A DNA stretch of 64,000 nucleotides from Halioglobus japonicus (GTDB taxonomy: Bacteria > Pseudomonadota > Gammaproteobacteria > Pseudomonadales > Halieaceae). The stretch lies in assembly GCF_001983995.1 (NCBI RefSeq), contig NZ_CP019450.1, positions 2,232,001 through 2,296,000 of the forward strand, in the 5' to 3' direction. Positions 1 to 9,296 of the stretch are shown piece by piece. Position 1 is the first letter of the stretch. Every line of letters begins with the position of its first letter. The position numbers and the translations under genes were made by a program. The notes under the pieces were generated by a model that was given only the letters and a program-made list of their open reading frames with translations, was not told where the DNA came from and did not search any database.

Positions 1-3000
1 CCTGCGCGCGACGCAGCATCGTGGCAGGAGGCTCGCTGCCTGGCTTACCCATAAACGTCATATAGTAGCCAGAACTTGCACCAAAAAATGTGATGGCGCC
101 GCCAGCTTCCAGTGCCTGGAACGAGCGGGGAAAAGCTGTTTCGCCCGCATGTGAGACTGCCTGGGTGCATAGGTCCCCTTGATTTGCCTCGCGCACCTGC
201 TCGAGAAAGCGCGTCCCTTGCCGTTCCCAATCGTGCCACTGGCTGGCGTCCCGGGGGATTCGTGTAAAACAGGATATTAGATCTGCATCACGTCGATTGA
301 TACCGGCGGCACCCAGTCCTTCCAGGTAACTGACTCTGTTCTCGGAAGATACAAGCCCGGTAACAGTTGCACCTATGGCTCGCCCCAGTTCGACTGTCCA
401 GGCGCCGGTGCCGGAGGCCGCACCTTCCACAAACAATCGGTCACACTGATGTGTGCCCAAAGCTCCAAACAGCGATCGATAAGCAGTGCCCGCCGGTAGT
501 TGATAGCTACCCATAGCCTCGATGGATAGTCCGGAGGCAGGTGCAATGAGTTGAGGCCCATCTGCCAACATGAATTGCTGGTGGGATCCGTCCGGTGACT
601 GGTAGCCTTGGATATGGAACTCAGTGTACATCGGGTCGTCCGCTGCCGTTGGATCAAGCAGGTCTGAGACACCGGAGTATACGGTGACAAGTTGGCCCAG
701 CGTGATGCGACCTTCCTGTTGCAGGGCTTCACCAAGCGAGGCAACAATGCCTACGCCGCCAGACCCTGTGACATGCAAGTCTTCGTCGTGTTCGTCGAAC
801 AGTGAAATCGGAATACCGGTAACAGCCCAGATGTCGTTGTAGTTGACTTCCGATGTGAGCATATACAGCAAAGCCTGATTGGGGCCCGGTGAAGGAACGG
901 GCTTGATGACTTCATGTTCAGCGTCGGCGGGATCACCATGCAGGGCTACCCCTGTTTTCGGGTCGCGCTGTACTGCCTGTGCCATTTGGTAGCTGGGAAT
1001 GGGCGTGATACCTGCAAAGAAAGGGGCTCCCATAGGTAGCATATCGCCTTGGCGAATCAACGTGTCTTTTAGCTTGGTTGAGACGCGTGGGCGTGCGGGG
1101 AGGGCAGGTGAGTGCTTGTCGAGGAATAGCTTGATACCGCGCTTGCCGCCATGTCGTTCGTCGAGCACATAACGGGAAAACGTTTCGGCTTCCTGAGCGA
1201 GTCCTGCCTCGAACCCGACCTTCCAACCGTGGCGGACAAGATGGACAATAGCCTTTGCAACGGGTCCTCGCCCCGCCAATTCAGAGGCATCCAGGCACTT
1301 TCGGACGTAGTCATCCCTTAGGCATTCCACTGGAAACTCCTGGGGTGTTTGCCAGCGTTTGACTGCCTCGTGACGGGCCCTCATGGCCGTCACTGCAACA
1401 CCTTTGCCATCCAGACAGGCCTCACGCGCTGCAGCCTGGGCTGCTGCGAGGACGGATTCATTGCCCCGGCAAAGGTGGTCGATAAGGCCATATCGCTCTC
1501 CCGTCATGCCGTCGATTGCTCGGCCTGACAACATCATGGCCAGCGCTCTCGTCAGCCCCTCGCTCTGTTGTTGTGCGCCGGCGGCGTCAGCCATGATCCG
1601 AGTGAGTCGCTGTGTGCCGCCGTAGCCCGGGGGAAGGAACAAATTAATCTCGGGCTGGCCAAGCTGGGTATATTGATTGCCCACGCGCCAGTGACAGGCC
1701 ATTGCCAGTTCACAACCACCGCCCAGAGCGGCGCCGTCTATGGCTGCAATAACAGGCTTGTCCATTGACTCAATCAGCGAGGTAACACTGTGTGCCTTGG
1801 ACGGCATCGACAGGGCTGTGCTCTTGTCGTGTACTTCATCCAGTAGTTGACGTACATCCGCGCCCGCGACAAAAGTTTTCCCACCGCGACCTGTGATGAC
1901 CGCTGCGCCAATGTCATCGCGTCGCCTGATATGCGTCAGGATCGTCTCCAACTCATCCAGCACGCGCTCCGAGAGAGCGTTCACCGGAGGATTATCCAGC
2001 GTAATGGTGGCGATGCACTGCGTTCTTTCACCGCTAGTGGTTACAGGTACATACTCCACCCTGAGGGTGCGGCTGGATTCAATAATGGCCTGTTGATTGG
2101 CGCGATCCTCCTGCCTGCGCCACTGCTCGACGACACGGCGTATCTTCGGGAGGCACTCTGGGTTGCGCAGGGTCGATGTATCGCCCAGCTCCTGATCTAG
2201 CACGATGGCTTTGAGAAAACGGCGTAAATATTTCCCGCTGCGTGTTTCGGGAAATGCATCGACACAGAGAAAGGCTGAGGGTACTGCCAGGCTGCCTTTC
2301 TCAGTTTGTACCAGTTCCGCCAGGTGGCGCTCGTCATCGGAGGACAGTGACTGCCGGGCGACGGGCAATATGAATGCGAGTGGCGTCAGTCCCTTGTCCT
2401 GATGGGGTGCGCCAATGACAATGCAGTTGCCCACCTTTGATTCGGGGTTGAGTTGGCGGTCTTTAAGTATGGCGCCCTCGATTTCTTCGGTACCCATACG
2501 GTGCCCCGAGACGTTGATGACATCGTCCGAACGACCGTGCAGCGAATAGCTGCCATTGGTGTACCTACGGGCAAAGTCACCTTGCACGTATGTGTATTCA
2601 GGTTCGCCTGAGTCGCTGCGATAGCGCCCGAAGTATGTGGCTTTGAATCTCTCTATATCACCCATCCACTCGTCACTGTTGACATTATCGGGGTCGCCCC
2701 AGATCGTGCGCGCCAGATAGGGGTAGGGCCGAGTGATGACGATTTCACCTTTCTCGTCTGGTCGGGCCTGACTGTAGGTAACGCGACCCGTTTCATCGGG
2801 CTCGCTGTTGCCTATCCATATGTCACCGAATATCCAGGGCAGGGGATAGGTTTGAGCGTCGGCGCGCAGAGGCATCTCTGCATTGCCATAGGGGTGCGTC
2901 CAGACGATCCCCCCATGCTCCGTTGCCCAATAGGAGTTTATGTACTGCGGTGTGACCAGATCCATGGCAAACCGTTGAACGCTGGGGCTCGTGGGCTCTG

Positions 3001-4603
3001 CACAGAACGTTGCTACTCTCACTGATGAACGACTGTAACGTTCTACATCCAACCGATTTTGTGGATTGCTGATGATGCCTTTGAGGAAGGTGACTCCTGC
3101 CTTGAAGATGGTGACGCCGTAGCGCTCGATAATGGATGCGAATCGTCCAGCGTTGGGAAATGTCGGCGGTCCCTCTGTGACGACGGAAGTGAGCCGGTTA
3201 GTGAGTGCTGCACTGATCAGGTATGACTGGCCGGTAATCCAGCCTGGGTCTGCAATGACCCAGATGATGTCCTCGCCAGCGCGAGCATCGAAACTGATTT
3301 TGGTGCTATAGCTGACTCCGGCTGTATAGCCGCCATGAACATGGACCACGCCTTTCGGCTTTCCCGTCGATCCAGAGGTGTAGATTATGAACAGTGGAAA
3401 ATCGGCGCTCACAGGGACAGGTTTTACCGAACGCCACAATGCTTGCGTGAGTTCAGTATCTCCGAGAGCCATAAGCTCCGAGCGCTTTTGCAGCCCAGCG
3501 TTGGAGAGAATGGTTGCCTCTGCCTGGATTAGAATGTCTTCTGCCCAGAGGTCGCGACCTTCGTGCCAGGATATTTCCGGTAGGTCGGCGTGACGGACAA
3601 CAATCACTTTTTGCACGCCGGAGCGAGTTCTGGATAGTGTTTCCGCCAGATCACCTCGCAGACTGGCAACTGCCTCGGGTTCGATATCAAGCTCTGCGAG
3701 AACCTGCCCGGCTTCGCGCATGACATCTGCGCGAGTGACCGAGATTTCACCGGCGAGCCCCTCGGCGACGCGACGACAGATACGTTGCCCTATGGCGGCG
3801 TTCGCAGATGCATCCGCTATGGCGGCAAGCGCCGACTTTAGGCTGATATACAGATCCAGTGCGGGGTCGCAGTAGGCCTCCTTAAAGGGTACCAGCTCCG
3901 CGTTACGTGATGCACCGTCGGCAGTTATAACGACACTGGCACCGGCGTTCTCAATGCGATCGGCAAGGGTTTTGTCGGAGAATCCACCGAATACCGGCGT
4001 ATAGATAACGCCAATACGTTTCGCCGCTTCCGTCCAGACAATCTGCTCGAGAATATTGGGCATGTTGATGGCAATGCGATCGCCTTTGACAAGGCCGAGC
4101 TCAAGCAGCGCTTGAGCGGCGATAACCGATCGAAGGAGGAGTTCCCGACGGCTGATTGCGTTGTGCTGTACTGGCCCTCCTTTGCCTGCATTGAGCGCAG
4201 GATCCCAGCGATCGCCTTCATAGTAGAATGCGATTTCATCACCGTGTCCGGCCAATACATGGCGGTCCAGCTCATTGAATGCGGCGTTAGTCATTGCGCC
4301 ACTAAACCAGCGATAAAACGGCGCGCTGCTTTCGTCCAGAGCCTGTTGCCAGGGCTGCCATGCCAAGGCATCGGCCGGCTTGGCGGTATGGGCGTGCCAG
4401 CCCTGCCAGTGGTCCTGCTGAACACGGGTGAGCCAGCTATTCGTCTGGGGGTTAAACCAGTGGATCTCCCGGGCGGCTATGTCAGCGTGGAATGCTCCCA
4501 GATCCTCTTCGCAGGCTTTGCGCATACGCTGCCAGTCTTCCAGGCTTTGAATGGGGTTCTCGCGCACATCTTCCGGGGTGGCGGGTGAATAGATATTTTG
4601 CAT
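1..4603 (-). CDS. pcs: Trifunctional propionyl-CoA synthase (3'-truncated by window edge)
   Basis: This enzyme turns 3-hydroxypropionate into propionyl-CoA in three steps: CoA ligation, dehydration to acryloyl-CoA, NADPH reduction. The frame is open for about 1534 codons from ATG 4603 (RBS AGGAG) to base 1; family members are about 1,800 residues, so about 290 C-terminal residues lie outside. Domains in order: acyl-CoA synthetase (YTSGSTGKPKG near residue 412, GRSDDVINVSGHR later, catalytic-type Lys in RSGKYLRRF near 788); enoyl-CoA hydratase (TLDNPPVNAL near 866, GAALGGGCELA near 962); MDR-type reductase (GSGGVGIVASLG near 1280, EGAASGTGAW near 1400). The order matches the ligase-dehydratase-reductase fusion of Chloroflexus and Erythrobacter. 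It starts 12 bp after the iron-dependent dehydrogenase stop, so the two are probably one operon. Known roles are the 3-hydroxypropionate bicycle or 3-HP/acrylate assimilation; assimilation is my inference here. Confidence 0.93.
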   Translation of the reverse strand, partial: MQNIYSPATPEDVRENPIQSLEDWQRMRKACEEDLGAFHADIAAREIHWFNPQTNSWLTRVQQDHWQGWHAHTAKPADALAWQPWQQALDESSAPFYRWFSGAMTNAAFNELDRHVLAGHGDEIAFYYEGDRWDPALNAGKGGPVQHNAISRRELLLRSVIAAQALLELGLVKGDRIAINMPNILEQIVWTEAAKRIGVIYTPVFGGFSDKTLADRIENAGASVVITADGASRNAELVPFKEAYCDPALDLYISLKSALAAIADASANAAIGQRICRRVAEGLAGEISVTRADVMREAGQVLAELDIEPEAVASLRGDLAETLSRTRSGVQKVIVVRHADLPEISWHEGRDLWAEDILIQAEATILSNAGLQKRSELMALGDTELTQALWRSVKPVPVSADFPLFIIYTSGSTGKPKGVVHVHGGYTAGVSYSTKISFDARAGEDIIWVIADPGWITGQSYLISAALTNRLTSVVTEGPPTFPNAGRFASIIERYGVTIFKAGVTFLKGIISNPQNRLDVERYSRSSVRVATFCAEPTSPSVQRFAMDLVTPQYINSYWATEHGGIVWTHPYGNAEMPLRADAQTYPLPWIFGDIWIGNSEPDETGRVTYSQARPDEKGEIVITRPYPYLARTIWGDPDNVNSDEWMGDIERFKATYFGRYRSDSGEPEYTYVQGDFARRYTNGSYSLHGRSDDVINVSGHRMGTEEIEGAILKDRQLNPESKVGNCIVIGAPHQDKGLTPLAFILPVARQSLSSDDERHLAELVQTEKGSLAVPSAFLCVDAFPETRSGKYLRRFLKAIVLDQELGDTSTLRNPECLPKIRRVVEQWRRQEDRANQQAIIESSRTLRVEYVPVTTSGERTQCIATITLDNPPVNALSERVLDELETILTHIRRRDDIGAAVITGRGGKTFVAGADVRQLLDEVHDKSTALSMPSKAHSVTSLIESMDKPVIAAIDGAALGGGCELAMACHWRVGNQYTQLGQPEINLFLPPGYGGTQRLTRIMADAAGAQQQSEGLTRALAMMLSGRAIDGMTGERYGLIDHLCRGNESVLAAAQAAAREACLDGKGVAVTAMRARHEAVKRWQTPQEFPVECLRDDYVRKCLDASELAGRGPVAKAIVHLVRHGWKVGFEAGLAQEAETFSRYVLDERHGGKRGIKLFLDKHSPALPARPRVSTKLKDTLIRQGDMLPMGAPFFAGITPIPSYQMAQAVQRDPKTGVALHGDPADAEHEVIKPVPSPGPNQALLYMLTSEVNYNDIWAVTGIPISLFDEHDEDLHVTGSGGVGIVASLGEALQQEGRITLGQLVTVYSGVSDLLDPTAADDPMYTEFHIQGYQSPDGSHQQFMLADGPQLIAPASGLSIEAMGSYQLPAGTAYRSLFGALGTHQCDRLFVEGAASGTGAWTVELGRAIGATVTGLVSSENRVSYLEGLGAAGINRRDADLISCFTRIPRDASQWHDWERQGTRFLEQVREANQGDLCTQAVSHAGETAFPRSFQALEAGGAITFFGASSGYYMTFMGKPGSEPPATMLRRAQ

Positions 4604-4615
4604 GACAACTTTCTC

Positions 4616-5827
4616 CTATAGCGCCTGTGCGACTCGGCTGCGAATCGGTGCGGTGACGTTCGTCGAAGAGTGAAAGACGGTCTCATAGAGCTCAATAATT
4701 TCGTCAATATCCGGAACGACGGGGTTGTTAGCGGGAGAGCCCGAGGCCAGGGCCTGCTCTGCCATAGTAGGCAGAAGTGTCGTGTAGTCGCTTTCGTGAA
4801 TGCCAAACTGTTGCGGGCTCGGTACTTTGAGATCCTCGTTAAGTCGGCGCAGTTCCTCTATCAAAATGCGCGTGGCAACTGTGTCATTAGTGCCTGCGGG
4901 TACTACACCCATCTGGCGTGCACAATCGGCGTAGCGGCGCATGGCAAACGGTACCGAGAATGCAGTGACCGCCGGGAGCAGCATGGCGTTACTGAGGCCA
5001 TGAGGTACTTGGAAATGGGCGCCCAGGGGGCGACTCATACCGTGAACCAAAGCTACTGACGCGTTGGAAAATGCCATACCTGCCTGAGTAGAGCCGAGCA
5101 TCATGGCCTCTCTCGCGCTGACGTTATCTGGTTCAAAGCAGGCTGTGCGAATATTTTCAAACAGTGATTTCATGGCCGCGAGCGCTAGCCCGTCGGAGTA
5201 TTGGCTTGCCTTGCGGCTCACGTAGGCTTCTATGGCATGAGTGAGGCTATCGATGCCTGTGTCTGCAGTCAGGCGAAATGGCATGGTTAACGTGAGCTCA
5301 TAGTCGATCAGAGCAGCGGAGGGCATGAAGGCGCGCCCCAGGCACAGTAGCTTCTCATCGTTCCTCGCGTCAGTGATGATCGATACTCGCGTGGCCTCAG
5401 AACCCGTACCGGCAGTCGTAGGTATGGCAATAATAGGCAGACCCGGGCTGGCATTGTCCTGGGGTACAGCGAAGTCGCGCACGGTACCACCGGCTGGCCC
5501 AATGAGTGAGACCATTTTTGCAGTATCCATGGGGCTGCCGCCGCCGAGTCCAATGATGCAATCGTAGTCCTGTTGTTGAAGGGCCTGGCTTGCGGCGGCG
5601 ACTGTTGCATCAGTTGGGTCGGCGGGAACATCGCTGAAAATGCCGTATGTCAATCCTGCATGATCAAGCGGCAGAGTAATACGCTCAAGATAACCATACT
5701 TAATGATCACTGGGCCGCAGATAATCAGGGGCCGCCGCAGATTGAGTTGTATCAGCACATCGGCAATCCTGCCGCTGGCCCCTCCACCTATACACATAAT
5801 TGGTGGTGTAAGAATAGTTGTACACAT
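4616..5827 (-). CDS. Iron-containing alcohol dehydrogenase, probable 3-hydroxypropionate/malonate-semialdehyde enzyme
   Basis: A 403-residue group III (Fe-ADH) oxidoreductase. The NAD-binding GGGSPMD lies at residues 95-101, and the four metal ligands of the family appear at the expected spacing: Asp193, His197, His262, His276. The start ATG at 5827 has a strong RBS (GGAGGG). It is first in a two-gene operon with propionyl-CoA synthase, 12 bp apart. That suggests a substrate linked to 3-hydroxypropionate: either reduction of malonate semialdehyde to 3-HP feeding the synthase, or 3-HP oxidation as for DddB-like Fe-ADHs of DMSP/acrylate catabolism. Family assignment is firm; the substrate is inferred from the neighbour only. 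Confidence 0.88.
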   Translation of the reverse strand: MCTTILTPPIMCIGGGASGRIADVLIQLNLRRPLIICGPVIIKYGYLERITLPLDHAGLTYGIFSDVPADPTDATVAAASQALQQQDYDCIIGLGGGSPMDTAKMVSLIGPAGGTVRDFAVPQDNASPGLPIIAIPTTAGTGSEATRVSIITDARNDEKLLCLGRAFMPSAALIDYELTLTMPFRLTADTGIDSLTHAIEAYVSRKASQYSDGLALAAMKSLFENIRTACFEPDNVSAREAMMLGSTQAGMAFSNASVALVHGMSRPLGAHFQVPHGLSNAMLLPAVTAFSVPFAMRRYADCARQMGVVPAGTNDTVATRILIEELRRLNEDLKVPSPQQFGIHESDYTTLLPTMAEQALASGSPANNPVVPDIDEIIELYETVFHSSTNVTAPIRSRVAQAL

Positions 5828-5964
5828 AGCTGTCCCTCCCGGAGCAGTTGAACCGACCTTTGTTTGGCATGCAGAACCTCGCCCAGGATCATTCCCGGGT
5901 TTGTGTGGTGTGCTGCTATTGAGTGCTTTGGTTGCGAGCGAAAGTGGTTTCGCAAGAACAGGGC

Positions 5965-6120
5965 TTAACTGCCCTGGGGAGAGAAGGAAATGCGATCAAC
6001 AATGTACAGTGAGATGGCGCCCAGTGGGCGGAGAATGGCAATGAGCGCGTTAGCGGCAAAAGCCCCGCTTAGCTTGATACAGCTTGGCATGCCGAAATTC
6101 ATCGAATTCGATAAATTCAT
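5965..6120 (-). CDS. Small hydrophobic ORF upstream of the Fe-ADH
   Basis: A 51-codon ORF from ATG 6120 to TAA 5965, preceded by a good RBS (GGGAGG, about 6 nt). The middle is hydrophobic (AFAANALIAILRPLGAISLYIV), compatible with one membrane segment. It has the same orientation as the Fe-ADH/pcs operon and ends 137 bp upstream. I do not recognise a family. A 22-bp near-palindrome overlaps its first codons, so the stretch may instead be regulatory. Confidence 0.35.
   Translation of the reverse strand: MNLSNSMNFGMPSCIKLSGAFAANALIAILRPLGAISLYIVDRISFSPQGS
6096..6117. promoter_or_regulatory. 22-bp near-perfect palindrome upstream of Fe-ADH/pcs
   Basis: A perfect 12-bp core, ATCGAATTCGAT (6101-6112), is flanked by AATTC and AAATT, giving a 22-bp dyad with one mismatched pair. 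It is about 270 bp upstream of the Fe-ADH start and 3 bp from the start of the small ORF. It could be an operator for the 3-HP operon or the small ORF. No other function-bearing sequence was seen in 6121-6340. Confidence 0.35.
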
Positions 6121-6340
6121 AATGGCCTCCCTGGATCTCTGGTCTGCACCCTTGAGTGCACTAAAATGCAGTGAACAGACTGAAGATATTCCGCAGCAGT
6201 CTGCGTCTATTGGGCGGGTAGTTGACTTGGTTTGCTAGCAATACTCCCTGCCCATGGTTAGCCACATTAGTGGAGTGAACAGGTTTTGTCGCCGTAGCCT
6301 ATAGGTTGCTAAAACTTTGAGTAATACTCGCTATTCAATA

Positions 6341-8100
6341 TTAAAACTCACCCTGTATCAGCTGGCCTCGCATAACAACCGCAGTGGGTTGCAACTGCCA
6401 GATTTCGTGAGGGTCTACGTTAAACAGGTTCTTGTTGAGAACTATGAAGTCTGCAGATTTTCCTGCGCTGATAGAGCCTGTCTCGTCTTCCAGTCGCAGC
6501 TGATATGCGCCGTTTTGGGTATAGCCGCGCAGTAATTGTTCGAGGCTGAGACGTTCGTCAGCGGGCGAACGAACGCCGTCGTCAGGGCTCTGCCACCACT
6601 CTACGGGATACTGCCGGGTGTGCCCGGTCTGCATGCCGAGATAGGGGCTGATGAATGTGGCCAGCATTTCTCCCCCCACCATTCGTCGCTCGAGTACGTC
6701 ACTCTGGCGCCTGACTCCACAACGGATCTGGCGCGGTACATGAGGGAGTAGCGCTCCTTGCCAAGTAGGCTCTCAACAACATCGTTCGTTTCCACACCGA
6801 ACCACCAGGGAGAGAAATTGGCAATGATGCCGAGTCGGTGGATGCGCGGTAGATCTGCAGGATCTATCAACGCCAGGTGGGCAATCGTGACTCGAGGATA
6901 AAAATCCTGACCGATGTTGGCCTGTGCCTGTTCAACCGCGTCCAGTACTGTCTGAGTCGCGAGGTCACCAATGCTGTGCACCATCAGATCGAGCCGCGCT
7001 TCGTGAAGCTGCATTAGTAGTTCCGTCAGTTCTGCCGTGGAGAGCAGAGGCTCGGTAGATGTGCCGCTGCCCAGATAGGGTTGGCTATAAGCAGCGGATT
7101 GGTTGGCGCTGATGCCGTCCATAAAGACCTTTACGGCGTTGAACTGTAGAAGCTCGCCTCCGTATTGCTGTTGATATCGTTGCACCTCAGCAATAGCCGT
7201 CTTTGCCCGCTCCGGGGTAAATATCTGGTACGTTCCGTAGTAGCGGAGCGGTAGTCTGCCTTCTTTCTCCAGTTCAGAAATGACGTTATACACGTGGTCG
7301 CCATAGCCTTTGTTTCCAGCGTCGAACAGTGCTGTGACGCCATGTCTTGAGAGAATCTGCAGAGTCTCAGCCACGGTTTGTTTGTGCTGTGCCAAGTGCG
7401 CCGCGTCGGTCACGGCAAAGTGCTTGGCGAAATGCTGTACGCCGGCCCCTTCCTTCACCCAGCCGGTGGGCTCACCTTGATCGTCTCTGGCGTACATGGC
7501 CAGTCCGGGTTTTGGGTCGGGTGTATTCTTGTCTACGCCCAAGGCGAGTAGCGCGTTGGAGTTGAGCCAGAAATCATGTGCAGTTTCGCTTTCAAACCAG
7601 ACCAGACGGCCTGGAGCTACGGCATCAAGAACTTCCTTCCTGGGCCCGTCGCTTCCTTGCACAAACATATTGGTGGGCCAGCAGCACAGGCGCAACCACT
7701 GCTGGTCGGGATGAGCGGCAGCGTAGGCTTGCACGGATTCGAGTAAAGCCTCTGGGGTCTCTCCCTCAACCTCACCGAATCGTTCTACATTGACGTAGCC
7801 AGGGTGAGCGTGACCGTCGATCAGGCCGGGAATAATCAGCTCGCCATTGAGTGTGAGGAGATTTGCTGCGCGGTATCTCTTGGCGCCGTCGTCGTCGCCG
7901 ACATAAATAAAACGACCGTCGCGCACAACAAGCGCCGTTGCGTGCGGGAGATACTCGGCCACTGTGTATATGGTAGCACCCATAATCGTCAGGTCAGCGG
8001 GGGGCGTGTTGGCGGTCAGTGGTGATTGCTCAGAATCACGGTGACAAGCAGACAGGATGAGCGCTAGCAGTGCGATGTACAGGGTGTGGCTGAATCGCAT
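6341..8100 (-). CDS. Lipoprotein amidohydrolase, YtcJ-like (single-base frameshift)
   Basis: Metal-dependent amidohydrolase superfamily (Amidohydro_3/YtcJ type). The N-terminus is a lipoprotein signal with lipobox LSAC (MRFSHTLYIALLALILSAC), then GLIDGHAHPG carrying the HxH metal site, and later VHSIGD and IAHLALID. I chose ATG 8100, with AAGGA upstream, because the lipoprotein signal starts there; an in-frame ATG lies at 8181. The frame breaks at a six-C run (6672-6677). One extra G on the coding strand restores ...DEWWGGEMLATFISPYLGMQTGH... through SAGKSADFIVLNKNLF to the stop at 6341. About 587 residues when repaired. Likely a sequencing error or a very recent mutation. The substrate cannot be told. 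Confidence 0.8.
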
Positions 8101-8202
8101 AGCTAGATCCTTAAGGGTTTCCTGAACGTTGTGTGCATGCTGGTTACAGTCATATGCAGTATAGGCACAGGCAAACAGCAACGGTCAAATCCGGGCCACG
8201 CG

Positions 8203-9213
8203 CTAGCGCGGTCGCAGCTTTCTCCTGTATTGCCGAGGCGAAGTGCCGCTCCATTGGTTGAAGGCGCGAATGAAGGGGCTGGCCGTGGAGTAACCCGCGG
8301 CCAGTGCCACATCCTCGATGGGTATGCTCTCGTCGGCCAGTAACTTGTAGGCCACGTTGCGGCGCAACTCATCTTTGATCTTCGAGTAACTGGAGGACTC
8401 CTCGCGCAGCCGACGTCGCAGTGTGCCACCAGAGCAACCCAACTGCGCCGCAATCTCCTCAATACTGGGAAACGTCATGACCCCGTTGTCCTCGGGTGTC
8501 AGCATGCTGACAATAGTGCCGTGGAGCATGCCCTCGGAGCCGGGAATGGAGAGCAGGTAAAATGGCGAACGTGCCAGGAAGCGATCTACCTCCCGGGAAC
8601 TACGGCTGATCGGTAGCTCCAGGTGTCGCGCATCGAAAGCTAATTGGCTGGATGTTGTGCCAAAATCCAGCACGCCGGGAAACATATAATTTAACTCGCG
8701 GCTGTGTGGCGGTTTGGCCTGGGTAAAATTGACATACTGCAGCGGAATGCGCAGCCCGGTGAGCCAGCTGGCGAGGCGATGCCAGATGACCATCCAGAAA
8801 TCTTCGAAGTAGTAGTCAGGGTCCAGCTCGGGATGCTGGAAACGGATGTCGATGACTGCGTGATCACCGTGTTCGATGATCTCCGTTTCGATATCGTCAG
8901 TGACCAGGCTGTAAAAAGTAGATCCGGTCATCAGCGCATCTCGCAATGTTCGCTCTTTGCTCATTGCCTTGACGCAAAAAGCGAACGTGCCCGGTTTGCT
9001 CTGTGTGCGCGTAAACCCCATGAATTCATCGTCGAGCACCCGCCATATCGTTCGGGTGAGCCGGGTCATTTGATCAATCGAGAAGCGCTGTTCGCCGGCG
9101 TAATCGAAGTTATCCTTCATCCCCGCTTCTGCGAGCAGCGATTGGCGCGACCAGCCTTTCAGTTGAGCGCCGCGCATTGCGGCGAGGAAGTGGTGGGTTG
9201 AAACGCTGGGCAT
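8203..9213 (-). CDS. AraC-family transcriptional regulator (arabinose-binding-type N-terminus)
   Basis: 336 residues. The N-terminal ~220 residues resemble the Arabinose_bd domain of OruR/ArgR-like AraC proteins. The C-terminal part is a double helix-turn-helix: IEEIAAQLGCSGGTLRRRLREE, then PIEDVALAAGYSTASPFIRAF, ending with the typical W-x-G-TSPRQYR motif. ATG 9213 has an AGGA RBS. It precedes the amidohydrolase by about 100 bp on the same strand, so it may control that gene; the ligand is unknown. Confidence 0.9.
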   Translation of the reverse strand: MPSVSTHHFLAAMRGAQLKGWSRQSLLAEAGMKDNFDYAGEQRFSIDQMTRLTRTIWRVLDDEFMGFTRTQSKPGTFAFCVKAMSKERTLRDALMTGSTFYSLVTDDIETEIIEHGDHAVIDIRFQHPELDPDYYFEDFWMVIWHRLASWLTGLRIPLQYVNFTQAKPPHSRELNYMFPGVLDFGTTSSQLAFDARHLELPISRSSREVDRFLARSPFYLLSIPGSEGMLHGTIVSMLTPEDNGVMTFPSIEEIAAQLGCSGGTLRRRLREESSSYSKIKDELRRNVAYKLLADESIPIEDVALAAGYSTASPFIRAFNQWSGTSPRQYRRKLRPR

Positions 9214-9296
9214 GAATTCCTGTTAAATGGCGATGTCGTCGGTGTCCTGATGATATCGGAATACCTACCGTCACGCCCAGCGCCCGACAGATTTAC

